Source of the DNA: Pseudomonadota bacterium
Lineage (GTDB): Bacteria; Pseudomonadota; Alphaproteobacteria; Rhizobiales; Xanthobacteraceae
Reading direction: 5' to 3'
Length of the DNA: 64,000 nt
Assembly: GCA_023387735.1 (NCBI GenBank)
Contig: JAEWHP010000030.1
Location: 15,196 to 79,195 of the forward strand
Part shown: positions 7,496 to 15,803 of the stretch, piece by piece
Layout: each line of letters begins with the position of its first letter
Position numbering within the stretch: the stretch's first letter is position 1
Notes under the pieces: generated by a model
Database searches by the model: none
What the model saw: only the letters and a program-made list of their open reading frames with translations
Told to the model about the DNA's origin: nothing
Position numbers and translations under genes: made by a program

Positions 7496-9364
7496 ATGAC
7501 CACGACCGCCGCCGCCGAATCCCAGCCGTTTCAGGCCGAAGTTGCCGAACTTCTGAACCTGATGGTGCACTCGGTCTATTCGGAGACCGACATCTTCCTG
7601 CGCGAACTGATTTCGAATGCGTCGGATGCCTGCGACAAGCTGCGCTATGAGGCGATCGCCGCGCCTGAACTGATCACGGACGGCGAGCCGCCAAAGATCA
7701 AGATCATCCCCAACAAGCACGCGGACACGCTGGCCGTCGTCGACAGCGGCATCGGCATGGACCGCCAGGAGCTGATCGACAATCTCGGCACCATCGCGCG
7801 TTCCGGCACCAAATCCTTTCTCTCCCGCCTCACCGAGGCCAAGGACGGCGCCGGCCTGATCGGCCAGTTCGGCGTCGGCTTCTATGCGGCCTTCATGGTC
7901 GCCGACCGCATCATCGTCACTTCGCGGCGCGCCGGCTCCGATCAGGTCTTCGTCTGGTCGTCCTCGGGCGGCAGCGGGTTCGAGATCGCGCCGGCGAGCG
8001 GGGAGGATGCTGCGCGCGTCACGCGCGGCACCGAGATCGTGCTGCATCTGAAAAAGGATGCGGCGAAATATCTCGAGGCCCACGAGATCGAGCGCATCGT
8101 CCGCGCCTGGTCCGACAACATCCAGTTTCCGATCGAACTGGTTCCGGAGGAGGGCGAGCCGCGCCAGATCAATTCGGCCAGCGCGCTGTGGCAGCGGTCG
8201 AAGTCCGATCTCACGCCCGAGGACTACAAGCAGGCCTACCAGTCGATCGCGGGCGCGTTCGACGATCCCGCGATGACGCTGCATTACCGGGCCGAGGGGC
8301 GGCAGTCCTATGCGGTGCTGCTGTTTGCGCCGTCGACAAAACCGTTCGACCTGTTCGACCAGGCGCGCAAGGGCAAGGTCAAGCTCTACGTCCGCCGCGT
8401 CTTCATCGCCGACGACGCTGACCTTTTGCCGGCCTATCTGCGTTTCATCCGCGGCGTGATCGACAGCGAGGATCTACCGCTGAACATCTCGCGTGAGATG
8501 CTGCAGAACAATCCGCAGCTCGCGCAGATCCGGAAAGCCGTCACCGGCCGCGTGATCTCCGAACTCGAAAGCCTCGGCGACAAGGAGCCGGAGGCGTTCG
8601 GAAAAATCTGGGACGCGTTTGGACCGGTCATCAAGGAAGGCATCTGGGAGGATTTCGAGCGGCGCGAGAAGCTGCTGGGCCTGTCGCGCTTCACCACGAC
8701 GAAGGGCGAGAACCGCACGCTCAAGCAATATGTCGAGGATCTCAAGCCGAACCAGACTGATATCTATTATCTCACCGGTGACAGCGTCGAGCGGCTCAAG
8801 TCGAATCCAAAACTGGAGTCTGCCACCGCGCGCGGCATCGAGGTGCTGCTGCTGACCGATCCGGTCGATGCGTTCTGGACCTCGGCGCCGCTCGATTTTG
8901 GCGGCAAGCCGCTGAAGTCGCTGAGCCAGGGCGATATCGATTTCGGCCTGATCCCGCTGCTGGACGACAAGGCCGACGACAAGAAGGACGAGGCCGGCCC
9001 GGACGAAGCGATGACGATCGCGGTGATCAAGGATGCGCTCGGCGAGCGCGTCTCCGACGTGCGCGCGTCGCAACGGCTGACCGCGAGCGCGTCATGCCTG
9101 GTCGCGGGCGGCGGCGCGCACGACCGCATGCTCGAACGGCTGCTGGCGATGCAGAACAAGGGCCCGGTCACCAAGCCGATCCTGGAGATCAACATGCGCC
9201 ATCCGCTGGTGGCGGCGATTGCCGGCGACAAGGAGGCGGCAAAGGATCTGTCGCTACTGTTGCTGGAACAGGCGCAGATCCTCGATGGCGAACTGCCGGA
9301 GGATCCGGCCGCATTCGCCAGCCGGCTCAACCAGCTGGTGCTGCGCGGTCTCGCCAAGGGATAG
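7496..9364 (+). CDS. htpG: Molecular chaperone HtpG (Hsp90)
   Basis: A 622-residue cytosolic ATP-dependent chaperone. The N-terminal GHKL ATPase domain shows ELISNASDACDKLRYE with the catalytic Glu37 and Asn41, DSGIGM at 83-88 and the lid motif GQFGVGFY at 123-130. The middle domain (about 230-490) and C-terminal dimerisation domain (about 500-622) follow, and overall length fits the family. The start at 7496 is where conserved sequence begins. The frame is open upstream through the end of the adaptor gene, and in-frame ATGs at 7448 and 7475 are possible but lack conservation. A promoter-like sequence at 7430-7457 suggests transcription independent of the secretion genes. Confidence 0.95.
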   Translation: MTTTAAAESQPFQAEVAELLNLMVHSVYSETDIFLRELISNASDACDKLRYEAIAAPELITDGEPPKIKIIPNKHADTLAVVDSGIGMDRQELIDNLGTIARSGTKSFLSRLTEAKDGAGLIGQFGVGFYAAFMVADRIIVTSRRAGSDQVFVWSSSGGSGFEIAPASGEDAARVTRGTEIVLHLKKDAAKYLEAHEIERIVRAWSDNIQFPIELVPEEGEPRQINSASALWQRSKSDLTPEDYKQAYQSIAGAFDDPAMTLHYRAEGRQSYAVLLFAPSTKPFDLFDQARKGKVKLYVRRVFIADDADLLPAYLRFIRGVIDSEDLPLNISREMLQNNPQLAQIRKAVTGRVISELESLGDKEPEAFGKIWDAFGPVIKEGIWEDFERREKLLGLSRFTTTKGENRTLKQYVEDLKPNQTDIYYLTGDSVERLKSNPKLESATARGIEVLLLTDPVDAFWTSAPLDFGGKPLKSLSQGDIDFGLIPLLDDKADDKKDEAGPDEAMTIAVIKDALGERVSDVRASQRLTASASCLVAGGGAHDRMLERLLAMQNKGPVTKPILEINMRHPLVAAIAGDKEAAKDLSLLLLEQAQILDGELPEDPAAFASRLNQLVLRGLAKG

Positions 9365-9446
9365 TAAAGGATAAAAATCGTCGTGCTGCGTGAACCGGAT
9401 TTCAAGGTCGGCCGTATCTGCTGGAGAACCGGGGTATCGCATCGCC

Positions 9447-10601
9447 ATGACGACGCCTGACGGCACCGATATATTCTACGGCAGGATTCCGGTCTTTCGC
9501 GGTTTCGACCGCCTGATGGACCCGGTGCTGTACACGCCGTTGCCAGATGATTGGAGCGTGGGCGTCGCCGACATCGTCGAATCGACCAAGGCGATCGCCA
9601 ACCAACGCTACAAGGCGGTCAACATGGCCGGCGCGGCCGTGATCGCCGCCGTCACCAATGCGCTGGACGGACGCGAATTTCCGTTCGTGTTCGGCGGCGA
9701 CGGCGCAAGCTTTGCGGTGTCGCCCGGCGATCTCGACCGCGCGCGCGAAGCGCTGGCGGCAACCGCGGCGTGGGTTCGCGAAGATCTCGATCTGGCCATG
9801 CGGGTCGCGCTGGTGCCGGTGAGAGAAATCCGTGCGCGCGGTCTCGATGTTCGTGTCGCCCGCTTCGGGCCGTCGGCGAATCTATCCTACGCAATGTTTT
9901 CCGGCGGTGGCCTCGGCTGGGCCGATGCCGCGATGAAGCGCGGCGAGTTCGCCGTCGCTCCTGCGGAGCCGGGCGTGCAGCCGGACCTGTCCGGCCTTTC
10001 GTGCCGTTTTGAGGAAATCCCTGCCACGCGCGGTCTCATTCTGTCGGTGCTGGTAGTGCCGGCCAAGGGCGCCGATCCGCTCGCCTTCCGCAAGGTCATC
10101 GAAGATATCATTCGGCTGGTCGAGAAGAGCCCGGATGCGGGGCGCCCGGTGCCGTCGGAAGGGCCGCCGCTGCGCTGGCCGCCGGCCGGGCTGGAGTATG
10201 AAGCGCGCGCCGCGCGCGGCGGATCGCTGCTGAAGCGGCGCACCTTCGTGCTTGCCTTTACGCTATGGGCCTATCTGGTACTGCGCCTCGGCATCAAGGT
10301 CGGCAACTTCGTGCCGAAGAACTATATCCGTCAGGTGGTCGAGAATTCCGACTTCCGCAAATACGACGACGGCCTGCGGATGATCCTCGATTGCACGGAA
10401 GAACTCGAGCGCGCGCTGACGCAGCGTCTTGAAGATGCCGCCTCTAGCCACATTGCGCACTACGGCCTGCACCGGCAGGATGCCGCGATGATGACCTGCT
10501 TCGCGCCCTCGGTGATGCGGAGCGACCATGTCCACTTCATCGACGGCGCCCGCGGCGGCTACGCCTCGGCAGCGACGGCGATGAAGGCGATGGCGGCGTA
10601 G
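9447..10601 (+). CDS. DUF3095 family protein, possibly cyclase-like
   Basis: A 384-residue protein matching the DUF3095 family. The N-terminal third contains VGVADIVESTKAI and, about 40 residues later, FVFGGDGASF. This order and spacing resemble the two metal-binding strands of class III nucleotide cyclase or GGDEF folds, so a nucleotide-handling fold is plausible but unproven. A hydrophobic segment near residues 270-290 may touch the membrane. The C-terminal part contains a conserved-looking HYGLHRQDAAMMTCF stretch. The start at 9447 (ATG ACG ACG) is preferred to the ATG at 9390 because the extra residues look unrelated. No functional partner is obvious; the neighbours are htpG and a convergent MATE gene. 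Function is unknown. Confidence 0.75.
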   Translation: MTTPDGTDIFYGRIPVFRGFDRLMDPVLYTPLPDDWSVGVADIVESTKAIANQRYKAVNMAGAAVIAAVTNALDGREFPFVFGGDGASFAVSPGDLDRAREALAATAAWVREDLDLAMRVALVPVREIRARGLDVRVARFGPSANLSYAMFSGGGLGWADAAMKRGEFAVAPAEPGVQPDLSGLSCRFEEIPATRGLILSVLVVPAKGADPLAFRKVIEDIIRLVEKSPDAGRPVPSEGPPLRWPPAGLEYEARAARGGSLLKRRTFVLAFTLWAYLVLRLGIKVGNFVPKNYIRQVVENSDFRKYDDGLRMILDCTEELERALTQRLEDAASSHIAHYGLHRQDAAMMTCFAPSVMRSDHVHFIDGARGGYASAATAMKAMAA

Positions 10602-10639
10602 GGTTTGGTCGCCGCGGAGCGCGCAGACAGACGCGGCCT

Positions 10640-12022
10640 TCACTTGCCCCAGCGCGTCAGCCGAATCGCCAGCGCAGTCCCCAAGCCGTAGACCGCCATC
10701 GCCGCGCCGACCAGCGCAAACAACATCCACGCCGGCGCGCCCATCGAGGAGAGCAGCCAACCGCCGCCGCCGACCAGCACCAGTCGTGCAGTGCCTGCAA
10801 TCACGGGGCCGCCGACCTTCGCCGCGCCTTGCGACGAAAAATAGAGACACGCGCCCAGCCCGAAAAAGGCAAATGCCGGGCCGGCCCACGTGAAGTACGA
10901 GGTAGCGGCGGCGGTGACCCCGGGATCGCTGGTGAACATCGAAATCCACAGCGACGGTTTGGCTGCGACGATCAGGCCGATGGTGCCGACGGTGATGGCC
11001 GACGCGAGACCTGCCGTCCATGCCACCTGCCGCGCGCGCGTTACGAGGCCCGCGCCCATTGCCATGCCGACCATCGGCACCGAGGCAACGCCGAATGCGA
11101 AGGCTATTGGCGTCAGCAAAAATTCCAGCCGCGAGCCCATGCCGTAGCCGGCCAGGATCTCGGTGCCGTAGCCGGCGAGGATTTTTGTGAAGATCAGAAC
11201 CGTCAGCACGGTTTGCAGCGGCGACAGGCAGGACACCGCACCGACCTTGAGGATGTCGACGAACATGGCGCGCTGAAACTTGAATCCCCTGAAATTGAGC
11301 GTCAGCCGGCTGTGGCCGCCGATCAGCCACCAGGCCAGGAAGATTGCCCCGAGCGCGAATGCGGCCAGTTGCCCGGCGGCGACGCCGCGCATGCCAAGCT
11401 GGGGCAGGCCGAACAGCCCTAAGCCGAGCGTGCCGCCGACCGCGATCTGCACCAGCGCGGTGCCGATCAGCGTCACCGAGGGAATGCGCATGTCGCCGGT
11501 GCCACGCACAACTGAAGCCAGCGTATTCACCAGCCAGATCGCGATCGCGCCGGAGAACAGCACCTGCGAATACGCCATCGCCTGTTCGAGCACGCCGCCG
11601 CTGCCGCCGAGCAGGGTGTAGAAGGTACGGCCGAAGACCAGCATCATCACGGTGAAGAAGATTCCGGCGCAGGCGCCGATCATCGCCGCATGCAGCGCCA
11701 GCGTCGCCGCCCGGTCGCGGTCGCCGGCACCGATGGCGCGGCTGATGGCGGAGGAAACACCGCCGCCCATCGCGCCCGCCGACATCATCTGCGTCAGCAT
11801 GACGAACGGAAACACCAGCGCGATCCCGGCGAGTGCCTCGGTGCCGAGCCGGCCGATATAGGAGGTCTCGGCGACCGCCACCAGCGTCGTGCCGAACATC
11901 GCGATCGTGTTGGGGATCGCCAGTTTCAACAGCGTCGGCAGGATCGGTGACGTCAGGAGGCTGTTGACCGCGGCCGGCGGAACGGCTGCGGGGCGCGCGT
12001 CGAGCGGAGCCTCAATGGTCAT
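10640..12022 (-). CDS. MATE family multidrug/cation antiporter
   Basis: A 460-residue polytopic inner-membrane protein with twelve predicted helices in two homologous halves. The conserved MATE opening, LKLAIPNTIAMFGTTLVAVAE, lies near residue 32. Members export organic cations or metabolites using a Na+ or H+ gradient. The gene follows the GNAT gene at 12115-12654 on the same strand with a gap of about 90 bases, so co-transcription is possible. The substrate cannot be read from sequence. Confidence 0.88.
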   Translation of the reverse strand: MTIEAPLDARPAAVPPAAVNSLLTSPILPTLLKLAIPNTIAMFGTTLVAVAETSYIGRLGTEALAGIALVFPFVMLTQMMSAGAMGGGVSSAISRAIGAGDRDRAATLALHAAMIGACAGIFFTVMMLVFGRTFYTLLGGSGGVLEQAMAYSQVLFSGAIAIWLVNTLASVVRGTGDMRIPSVTLIGTALVQIAVGGTLGLGLFGLPQLGMRGVAAGQLAAFALGAIFLAWWLIGGHSRLTLNFRGFKFQRAMFVDILKVGAVSCLSPLQTVLTVLIFTKILAGYGTEILAGYGMGSRLEFLLTPIAFAFGVASVPMVGMAMGAGLVTRARQVAWTAGLASAITVGTIGLIVAAKPSLWISMFTSDPGVTAAATSYFTWAGPAFAFFGLGACLYFSSQGAAKVGGPVIAGTARLVLVGGGGWLLSSMGAPAWMLFALVGAAMAVYGLGTALAIRLTRWGK

Positions 12023-12114
12023 TGCACTATCAGTTCTGCGATATCGATCGAATGCATTATGGCTGACATATTATCGGGCAGGGCAGGCGCGGGCCAGTCA
12101 CGGCCGCGCAGGGG

Positions 12115-12654
12115 TCACCACGGCAGGCCGCATAGGTCGATTATTCCGTCGCGCGGCTTGCGCGTGAAATCGAGTATGTATGGCGCCATCGCCTCGAAGC
12201 GGATTCTTCCACCCGGCTGCTCGGCATAGACCTCGCCCTTGAACGCATGCCAGCCGCGCGCCTGATAGAATGCCTCGTTGTGCGGCTCGCAGAACAGCAG
12301 CGCAAAGCGCACCGCTTCGTGGTCGCGCAGGGTCCTGATCGCGGCGTTGAGCGCCAGTGTCGCATAGCCGCGGCCCCGGCAATCCTCACGGGTCGAGACG
12401 CCGCCGATGCCGCCGATATGGACCTTGCGGCCGTCCCACAGGGCGTCACGGAAATAGATGCCGACATGGCAGGCCAGTCCGGGATTCGGAGAATCTTCCG
12501 GCGCGTCAATCAGTACGCGCAGGTCGGCATGGGCCCATTCGATATGGCCCCACGACAGCTTTTCGACGACATGACGCGGCCAGACCGCGTTCAGCAGCGG
12601 TTCGGCCTTCGGCCACGATGCGTCCCCGTTCAGGACGTCGATCTCGATGCTCAT
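12115..12654 (-). CDS. GNAT family N-acetyltransferase
   Basis: A 179-residue cytosolic protein with the GNAT core. The acetyl-CoA pyrophosphate-binding segment is GGVSTREDCRGRGYATLAL near residues 84-102, matching the R-x-x-G-x-G/A pattern. The strand before it (VHIGGIGGVST) and the C-terminal EAFYQARGW are typical. The substrate is unknown. It lies upstream of the MATE exporter and is divergent from sodB. Confidence 0.8.
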   Translation of the reverse strand: MSIEIDVLNGDASWPKAEPLLNAVWPRHVVEKLSWGHIEWAHADLRVLIDAPEDSPNPGLACHVGIYFRDALWDGRKVHIGGIGGVSTREDCRGRGYATLALNAAIRTLRDHEAVRFALLFCEPHNEAFYQARGWHAFKGEVYAEQPGGRIRFEAMAPYILDFTRKPRDGIIDLCGLPW

Positions 12655-12730
12655 GCCATTTCCTCAAGGCTCCCGCCGTGGGCCGGGCAGGGCGCTACCT
12701 CTGTACCCTGCCGTTTTGCCAAATTGGATG

Positions 12731-12765
12731 TGTTTAACACCAAAGGAACCTTCTATAAGGGTTCC
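12731..12765 (+). promoter_or_regulatory. Palindromes over the candidate sodB promoter
   Basis: A near-palindrome TGTTTAACA (12731-12739) and a perfect inverted repeat GGAACC-N9-GGTTCC (12745-12765) flank and overlap CTATAA (12753-12758), a possible -10 element. No good -35 is visible at the usual distance, which suggests a regulated promoter. The regulator is not identified. Confidence 0.35.
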
Positions 12766-12803
12766 CGTTACACCCCCGTACCCCATCAGTTCGGACATCA
12801 CCC

Positions 12804-13400
12804 ATGACCTTCACGCTGCCCAACCTCCCCTATGCCCATGACGCCCTTGCACCCCATATGTCCAAGGAAACGCTGGAATATCACCACGACAAGCATCACC
12901 AGGCTTACGTGACCAACGGAAACAACGCGATCAAGGGGACCGAATTCGAGGGCAAATCCCTTGAGGAAATCGTCAAAGGCTCGTTCGGGAAGAATCCGGC
13001 CGTGTTCAACAATGCCGGCCAGCACTACAACCACCTGCATTTCTGGAACTGGATGAAGCCGAACGGTGGTGGCAGCAAGCTGCCCAGCCGTCTCGAAAAG
13101 AAGATCACCGAGGATCTCGGCGGCCTCGACAAGTTCAAGGCCGATTTCGCCGCCGCCGGCGTCGGCCAGTTCGGCTCCGGCTGGTGCTGGCTGTCGGTCA
13201 AGAACGGCAAGCTCGAAATCTCCAAGACCGCGAACGGCGAGAGCCCGCTGGTCTACGGCGCGACGCCGATTCTCGGCTGCGACGTCTGGGAGCACTCCTA
13301 TTACATCGACTACCGCAACCGCCGCCCGGATTATCTCAAGGCGTTCTGCGATCACCTGATCAACTGGGAATACGTCGACGAACTGTTCGGCAAGGCTTGA
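12804..13400 (+). CDS. sodB: Superoxide dismutase, iron type
   Basis: A 198-residue Fe/Mn-family enzyme converting superoxide to oxygen and hydrogen peroxide. The four metal ligands are His27, His77, Asp160 and His164 (the last two in DVWEHSYYIDY). The second-shell Gln sits at position 73, four residues before His77 (NAGQHYNH), as in iron enzymes. Manganese enzymes carry Gly there and a Gln in the later TANQD segment, which here reads TANGE. Iron specificity is therefore favoured, though cambialistic use cannot be excluded. No signal peptide is seen, so it is probably cytosolic. A dispersed palindromic repeat follows directly after the stop. Confidence 0.93.
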   Translation: MTFTLPNLPYAHDALAPHMSKETLEYHHDKHHQAYVTNGNNAIKGTEFEGKSLEEIVKGSFGKNPAVFNNAGQHYNHLHFWNWMKPNGGGSKLPSRLEKKITEDLGGLDKFKADFAAAGVGQFGSGWCWLSVKNGKLEISKTANGESPLVYGATPILGCDVWEHSYYIDYRNRRPDYLKAFCDHLINWEYVDELFGKA

Positions 13401-13406
13401 CGCTTT

Positions 13407-13509
13407 GTCATTCCGGGGCGCGCGTAGCGCGAACCCGGAATCCATCGGGCCGCATGTCTCGATGTGAAATGGATTCCGGGTTCAGCCCTGCGGGCTGCCC
13501 CGGAATGAC
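13407..13509. repeat. Dispersed palindromic repeat, family with GTCATTCCGGGGC ends
   Basis: The 103-base element has perfect 13-base terminal inverted repeats (GTCATTCCGGGGC / GCCCCGGAATGAC) and an inner inverted pair GAACCCGGAATCCAT / ATGGATTCCGGGTTC. A second, shorter copy with the same ends lies at 52794-52873, also directly after a stop codon. Transcribed, it would fold into a cruciform-like double hairpin that could stabilise or end the sodB transcript. Confidence 0.8.
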
Positions 13510-13641
13510 GAGAGAACAGGGGCGGTAGCTGTGGCTGCCGCCCTTCTTCATTGGTGTAATGCCCTTTCCATTCTTGCGGGAAGGAGGCGCGTGCGGCACA
13601 AGCGGCGTGCCGGTTGACGATGCTGTCCTAGGGAATATGCG

Positions 13642-14016
13642 ATGAGCTATCTGCTGGTCTTTTTCGGGGGCGGCCTCGGCGCGATGCTGCGCCATCTCGT
13701 CAACGTCAGCTGCGCCCGCTGCCTCGGCACGGCATTTCCCTGGGGCACCTTCATCATCAACATCACGGGCTCGACCGTGATGGGGCTGATCGCGGGCTAC
13801 CTCGCCTTCAAGGGCGAGGCCTCGCAGCCGTGGCGGCTGTTCCTGATGACCGGCGTTCTCGGCGGCTACACCACCTTTTCGGCCTACTCGCTCGACGCCG
13901 CGCTGCTCTACGAACGGGGCGAGTTGGGGCTTGCCGCGCTCTACGTGATCGGCTCGGTCGTGCTCTCGATCGCAGGCCTGTTCGGCGGCCTCGCACTGGT
14001 TCGGCACTTTTCCTGA
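13642..14016 (+). CDS. crcB: Fluoride channel CrcB/Fluc
   Basis: A 124-residue four-helix membrane protein. Diagnostic segments are GGGLGAMLRH near residue 9, GTFIINITGS near 34 and GVLGGYTTFSAYSLD near 70, which includes the pore-lining TTFS stretch. Fluc proteins work as dual-topology dimers that let fluoride leave the cell. The gene stands alone after the repeat element. I looked upstream for a fluoride riboswitch and found only weak resemblance. Confidence 0.92.
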   Translation: MSYLLVFFGGGLGAMLRHLVNVSCARCLGTAFPWGTFIINITGSTVMGLIAGYLAFKGEASQPWRLFLMTGVLGGYTTFSAYSLDAALLYERGELGLAALYVIGSVVLSIAGLFGGLALVRHFS

Positions 14017-14166
14017 CGATGACTCGAGCCCGCGTGACGCCCTCGCATGGGCATCCCTGAGATGCGCATGGATATCGGCCAGCTTCCGTTTGCTTCACTT
14101 GATGGCCGGGACTAAGCAGGGTGGATTCTCATCATCCGCCGACCGATTGCCTTGTCAGAACCACCG

Positions 14167-14745
14167 ATGAAAGACCCGGCGCCTGCCGACGACGGCGAGA
14201 TGCGCCCCAAGCGCGCCCGCAAACCAGTCGGCTGGTCGATGATCTTCATCGGCGCGCTGGTCGCGGTCTGCGTCGCACTGGTCTGGCGGCGCGACGGCAT
14301 CGACGGCGTGCTCAGCATTCTCACCCACGATCTGTTCCTGTTCGGGGAAATCCTGCCGCGGGTGCTGGCCGGCTGCCTGCTCGGCGGGTTCATTGCCGAA
14401 ATCCTCCCGCATGACAAAGTCTCGCGCGCGCTCGGGCCATCTTCCGGCCTGAAGGGACTTTTGATCGGAACGGCGTTCGGCGCGATCCTGCCCGGCGGTC
14501 CCTTCACCGCCTATCCGGTGGCGGCGGCATTGCTCACGGTCGGCGCCGATTTCGGCGCCACCATCGCCATGGTGGTGAGCTGGACGCTGATCGGCTACGG
14601 CCGCGCGGTGGCGTGGGAATTGCCGATCCTCGGCACCGAGTTCACGCTGTGGCGGATCGTGATCTCGCTGCCGATCCCGGTTCTGGCCGGCGCGCTCGGC
14701 CGATTCGTCTATGTGCGGATGTATCCGAAGGGCGAAGCTTCGTGA
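14167..14745 (+). CDS. Half-size permease, ArsP/DUF318-like, first of a pair
   Basis: An integral membrane protein of 192 residues with four to five predicted helices. The conserved core GTAFGAILPGGPFTAYPVAAAL lies near residue 100; the same PGGP signature recurs in the next gene. This resembles one half of PF03773-type permeases (ArsP-like). The start could be the ATG at 14167 or a TTG at 14152; neither has a strong RBS. The stop overlaps the next start (GTGA). The substrate is unknown: the cysteines used by arsenical exporters are absent from this core. Confidence 0.7.
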   Translation: MKDPAPADDGEMRPKRARKPVGWSMIFIGALVAVCVALVWRRDGIDGVLSILTHDLFLFGEILPRVLAGCLLGGFIAEILPHDKVSRALGPSSGLKGLLIGTAFGAILPGGPFTAYPVAAALLTVGADFGATIAMVVSWTLIGYGRAVAWELPILGTEFTLWRIVISLPIPVLAGALGRFVYVRMYPKGEAS

Positions 14746-15245
14746 ACCTCTCCACGCTGATCATCGATGTCACCCTGTGGGGCTCGGTCGCCATCCTCGG
14801 CTTCATGGCCTGGCAGCGCGGACGCGTGGTGCTGGTGTCGTCGGTGCGCGAAGGCTCGATGGACTTCATCAACATCGTGCCGCGAATCGCGCTCGGCGTG
14901 ATCGGCTCGGGTTTCATTGCCGCCGTGATCCCGCCGGAAGTCATCACCGGCTGGCTCGGGCCCGACAGCGGCTGGCTCGGCGTGCTCACCGCCGTCATCG
15001 CGGGCGCCGCCACGCCGGGCGGCCCGGTGGTCGGTTTTTCGATCGGCGCGGTCGCGATGAAAGTCGGTGGCGGCTCGCCGCAGGTGATCGCCTACGTCGT
15101 CGCCTGGGCGCTGTTCGCCTTCCAACGCATGATCCTCTGGGAGATCCCGTTCATGCCGGCGAAGTTCGTCTGGTTTCGTGCGGCGGTGTCGCTGCCATTC
15201 CCGTTCCTGGCAGCCGCGATCGCGATGGCGATCGGCAAACCCTGA
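14742..15245 (+). CDS. Half-size permease, ArsP/DUF318-like, second of a pair
   Basis: A 167-residue membrane protein starting at a GTG that overlaps the upstream stop. The core AGAATPGGPVVGFSIGAVAM near residue 85 aligns by eye with the PGGP core of the upstream gene, so the two are probably homologous halves that form one transporter. Translational coupling supports equal synthesis. The function is unassigned. Confidence 0.7.
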   Translation: MNLSTLIIDVTLWGSVAILGFMAWQRGRVVLVSSVREGSMDFINIVPRIALGVIGSGFIAAVIPPEVITGWLGPDSGWLGVLTAVIAGAATPGGPVVGFSIGAVAMKVGGGSPQVIAYVVAWALFAFQRMILWEIPFMPAKFVWFRAAVSLPFPFLAAAIAMAIGKP

Positions 15246-15265
15246 GGGCCGCAAGACCATTACAA

Positions 15266-15283
15266 GGCTTCCTAAAAGGAGCC
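15266..15283 (+). promoter_or_regulatory. Candidate operator of the toxin-antitoxin pair
   Basis: GGCTTCCT and AGGAGCC form an imperfect inverted repeat around AAA, 21 bases before the antitoxin ATG. TTATCT at 15291-15296 could be a -10 element. Autoregulation through such a site is usual for type II modules; here it is inference. Confidence 0.35.
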
Positions 15284-15303
15284 GAAACCATTATCTTTGC
15301 AGC

Positions 15304-15531
15304 ATGACCCGGTTGCTCGAACAGGCTGTTGAAGCCGTATCCGCATTGCCAGACGAGACGCAGGACGAACTCGCGCGGATTCTCCTGCAACTCGCGGGCG
15401 TGGACCAGCCACCCTATGAGCTGACGCCTGAAGAAGCCGCGGACCTTGACGCTTCGCTGGCCGAAGCCGTGCGAGGTGAGTTTGCGACAGACGAAGAGGT
15501 CCGCGCCGTCTGGGCGAAGCATGGACTGTGA
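15304..15531 (+). CDS. Antitoxin of a RelE/ParE-type module
   Basis: A 75-residue acidic protein (MTRLLEQAVEAVSALPDE...) rich in Glu and Asp, with a helical N-terminus. Its stop overlaps the GTG start of the toxin gene. Acidic composition, size and order fit an antitoxin that wraps and neutralises the basic toxin. No clear ribbon-helix-helix or helix-turn-helix DNA-binding motif was recognised, so whether it represses the operon is uncertain. The ATG at 15304 is the first plausible start. Confidence 0.75.
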   Translation: MTRLLEQAVEAVSALPDETQDELARILLQLAGVDQPPYELTPEEAADLDASLAEAVRGEFATDEEVRAVWAKHGL

Positions 15532-15803
15532 AGGTCCGGTACACACGGCGGGCGATCCGGCAGTTGGCCGAAATCCTCGACTACGTTGATGCGCGCTCGC
15601 CGCAGGGCGCCGAAAACATCAAGCGACGACTTCAGGCCATGATTGATCTGCTCGCGGATCACCCGAATTCCGGGCGGCTTACCAACAAGCGCGATATCCG
15701 CCGCGCCGTGGCGCGACCGTATCCCTATGTGATTTTCTACCGGCCAGACACCACGAGGATTGTTACCCATGGTGTTCGGCATACGGCACGCAAACCGCTT
15801 TAG
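15528..15803 (+). CDS. Type II toxin, RelE/ParE superfamily
   Basis: A 91-residue basic protein. Family features are the opening VRYTRRAIRQLAEILDYV helix pair and the C-terminal strands PYVIFYRPD...IVTHGVRHTARKP, where a conserved Arg/His end is typical of ParE-like toxins. The start is GTG at 15528, overlapping the antitoxin stop (GTGA). RelE members cut mRNA on the ribosome whereas ParE members poison gyrase. The terminal sequence looks closer to ParE, but the target cannot be decided from sequence. Confidence 0.85.
   Translation: MKVRYTRRAIRQLAEILDYVDARSPQGAENIKRRLQAMIDLLADHPNSGRLTNKRDIRRAVARPYPYVIFYRPDTTRIVTHGVRHTARKPL

Noticed and set aside
13534..13641. Possible fluoride riboswitch upstream of crcB
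   Set aside because: GTTGACGATGCTGTCCTA slightly recalls the conserved 3' part (GCTGATGATGCCTAC), but the matching 5' strand and pseudoknot partner could not be found. A covariance scan would decide.
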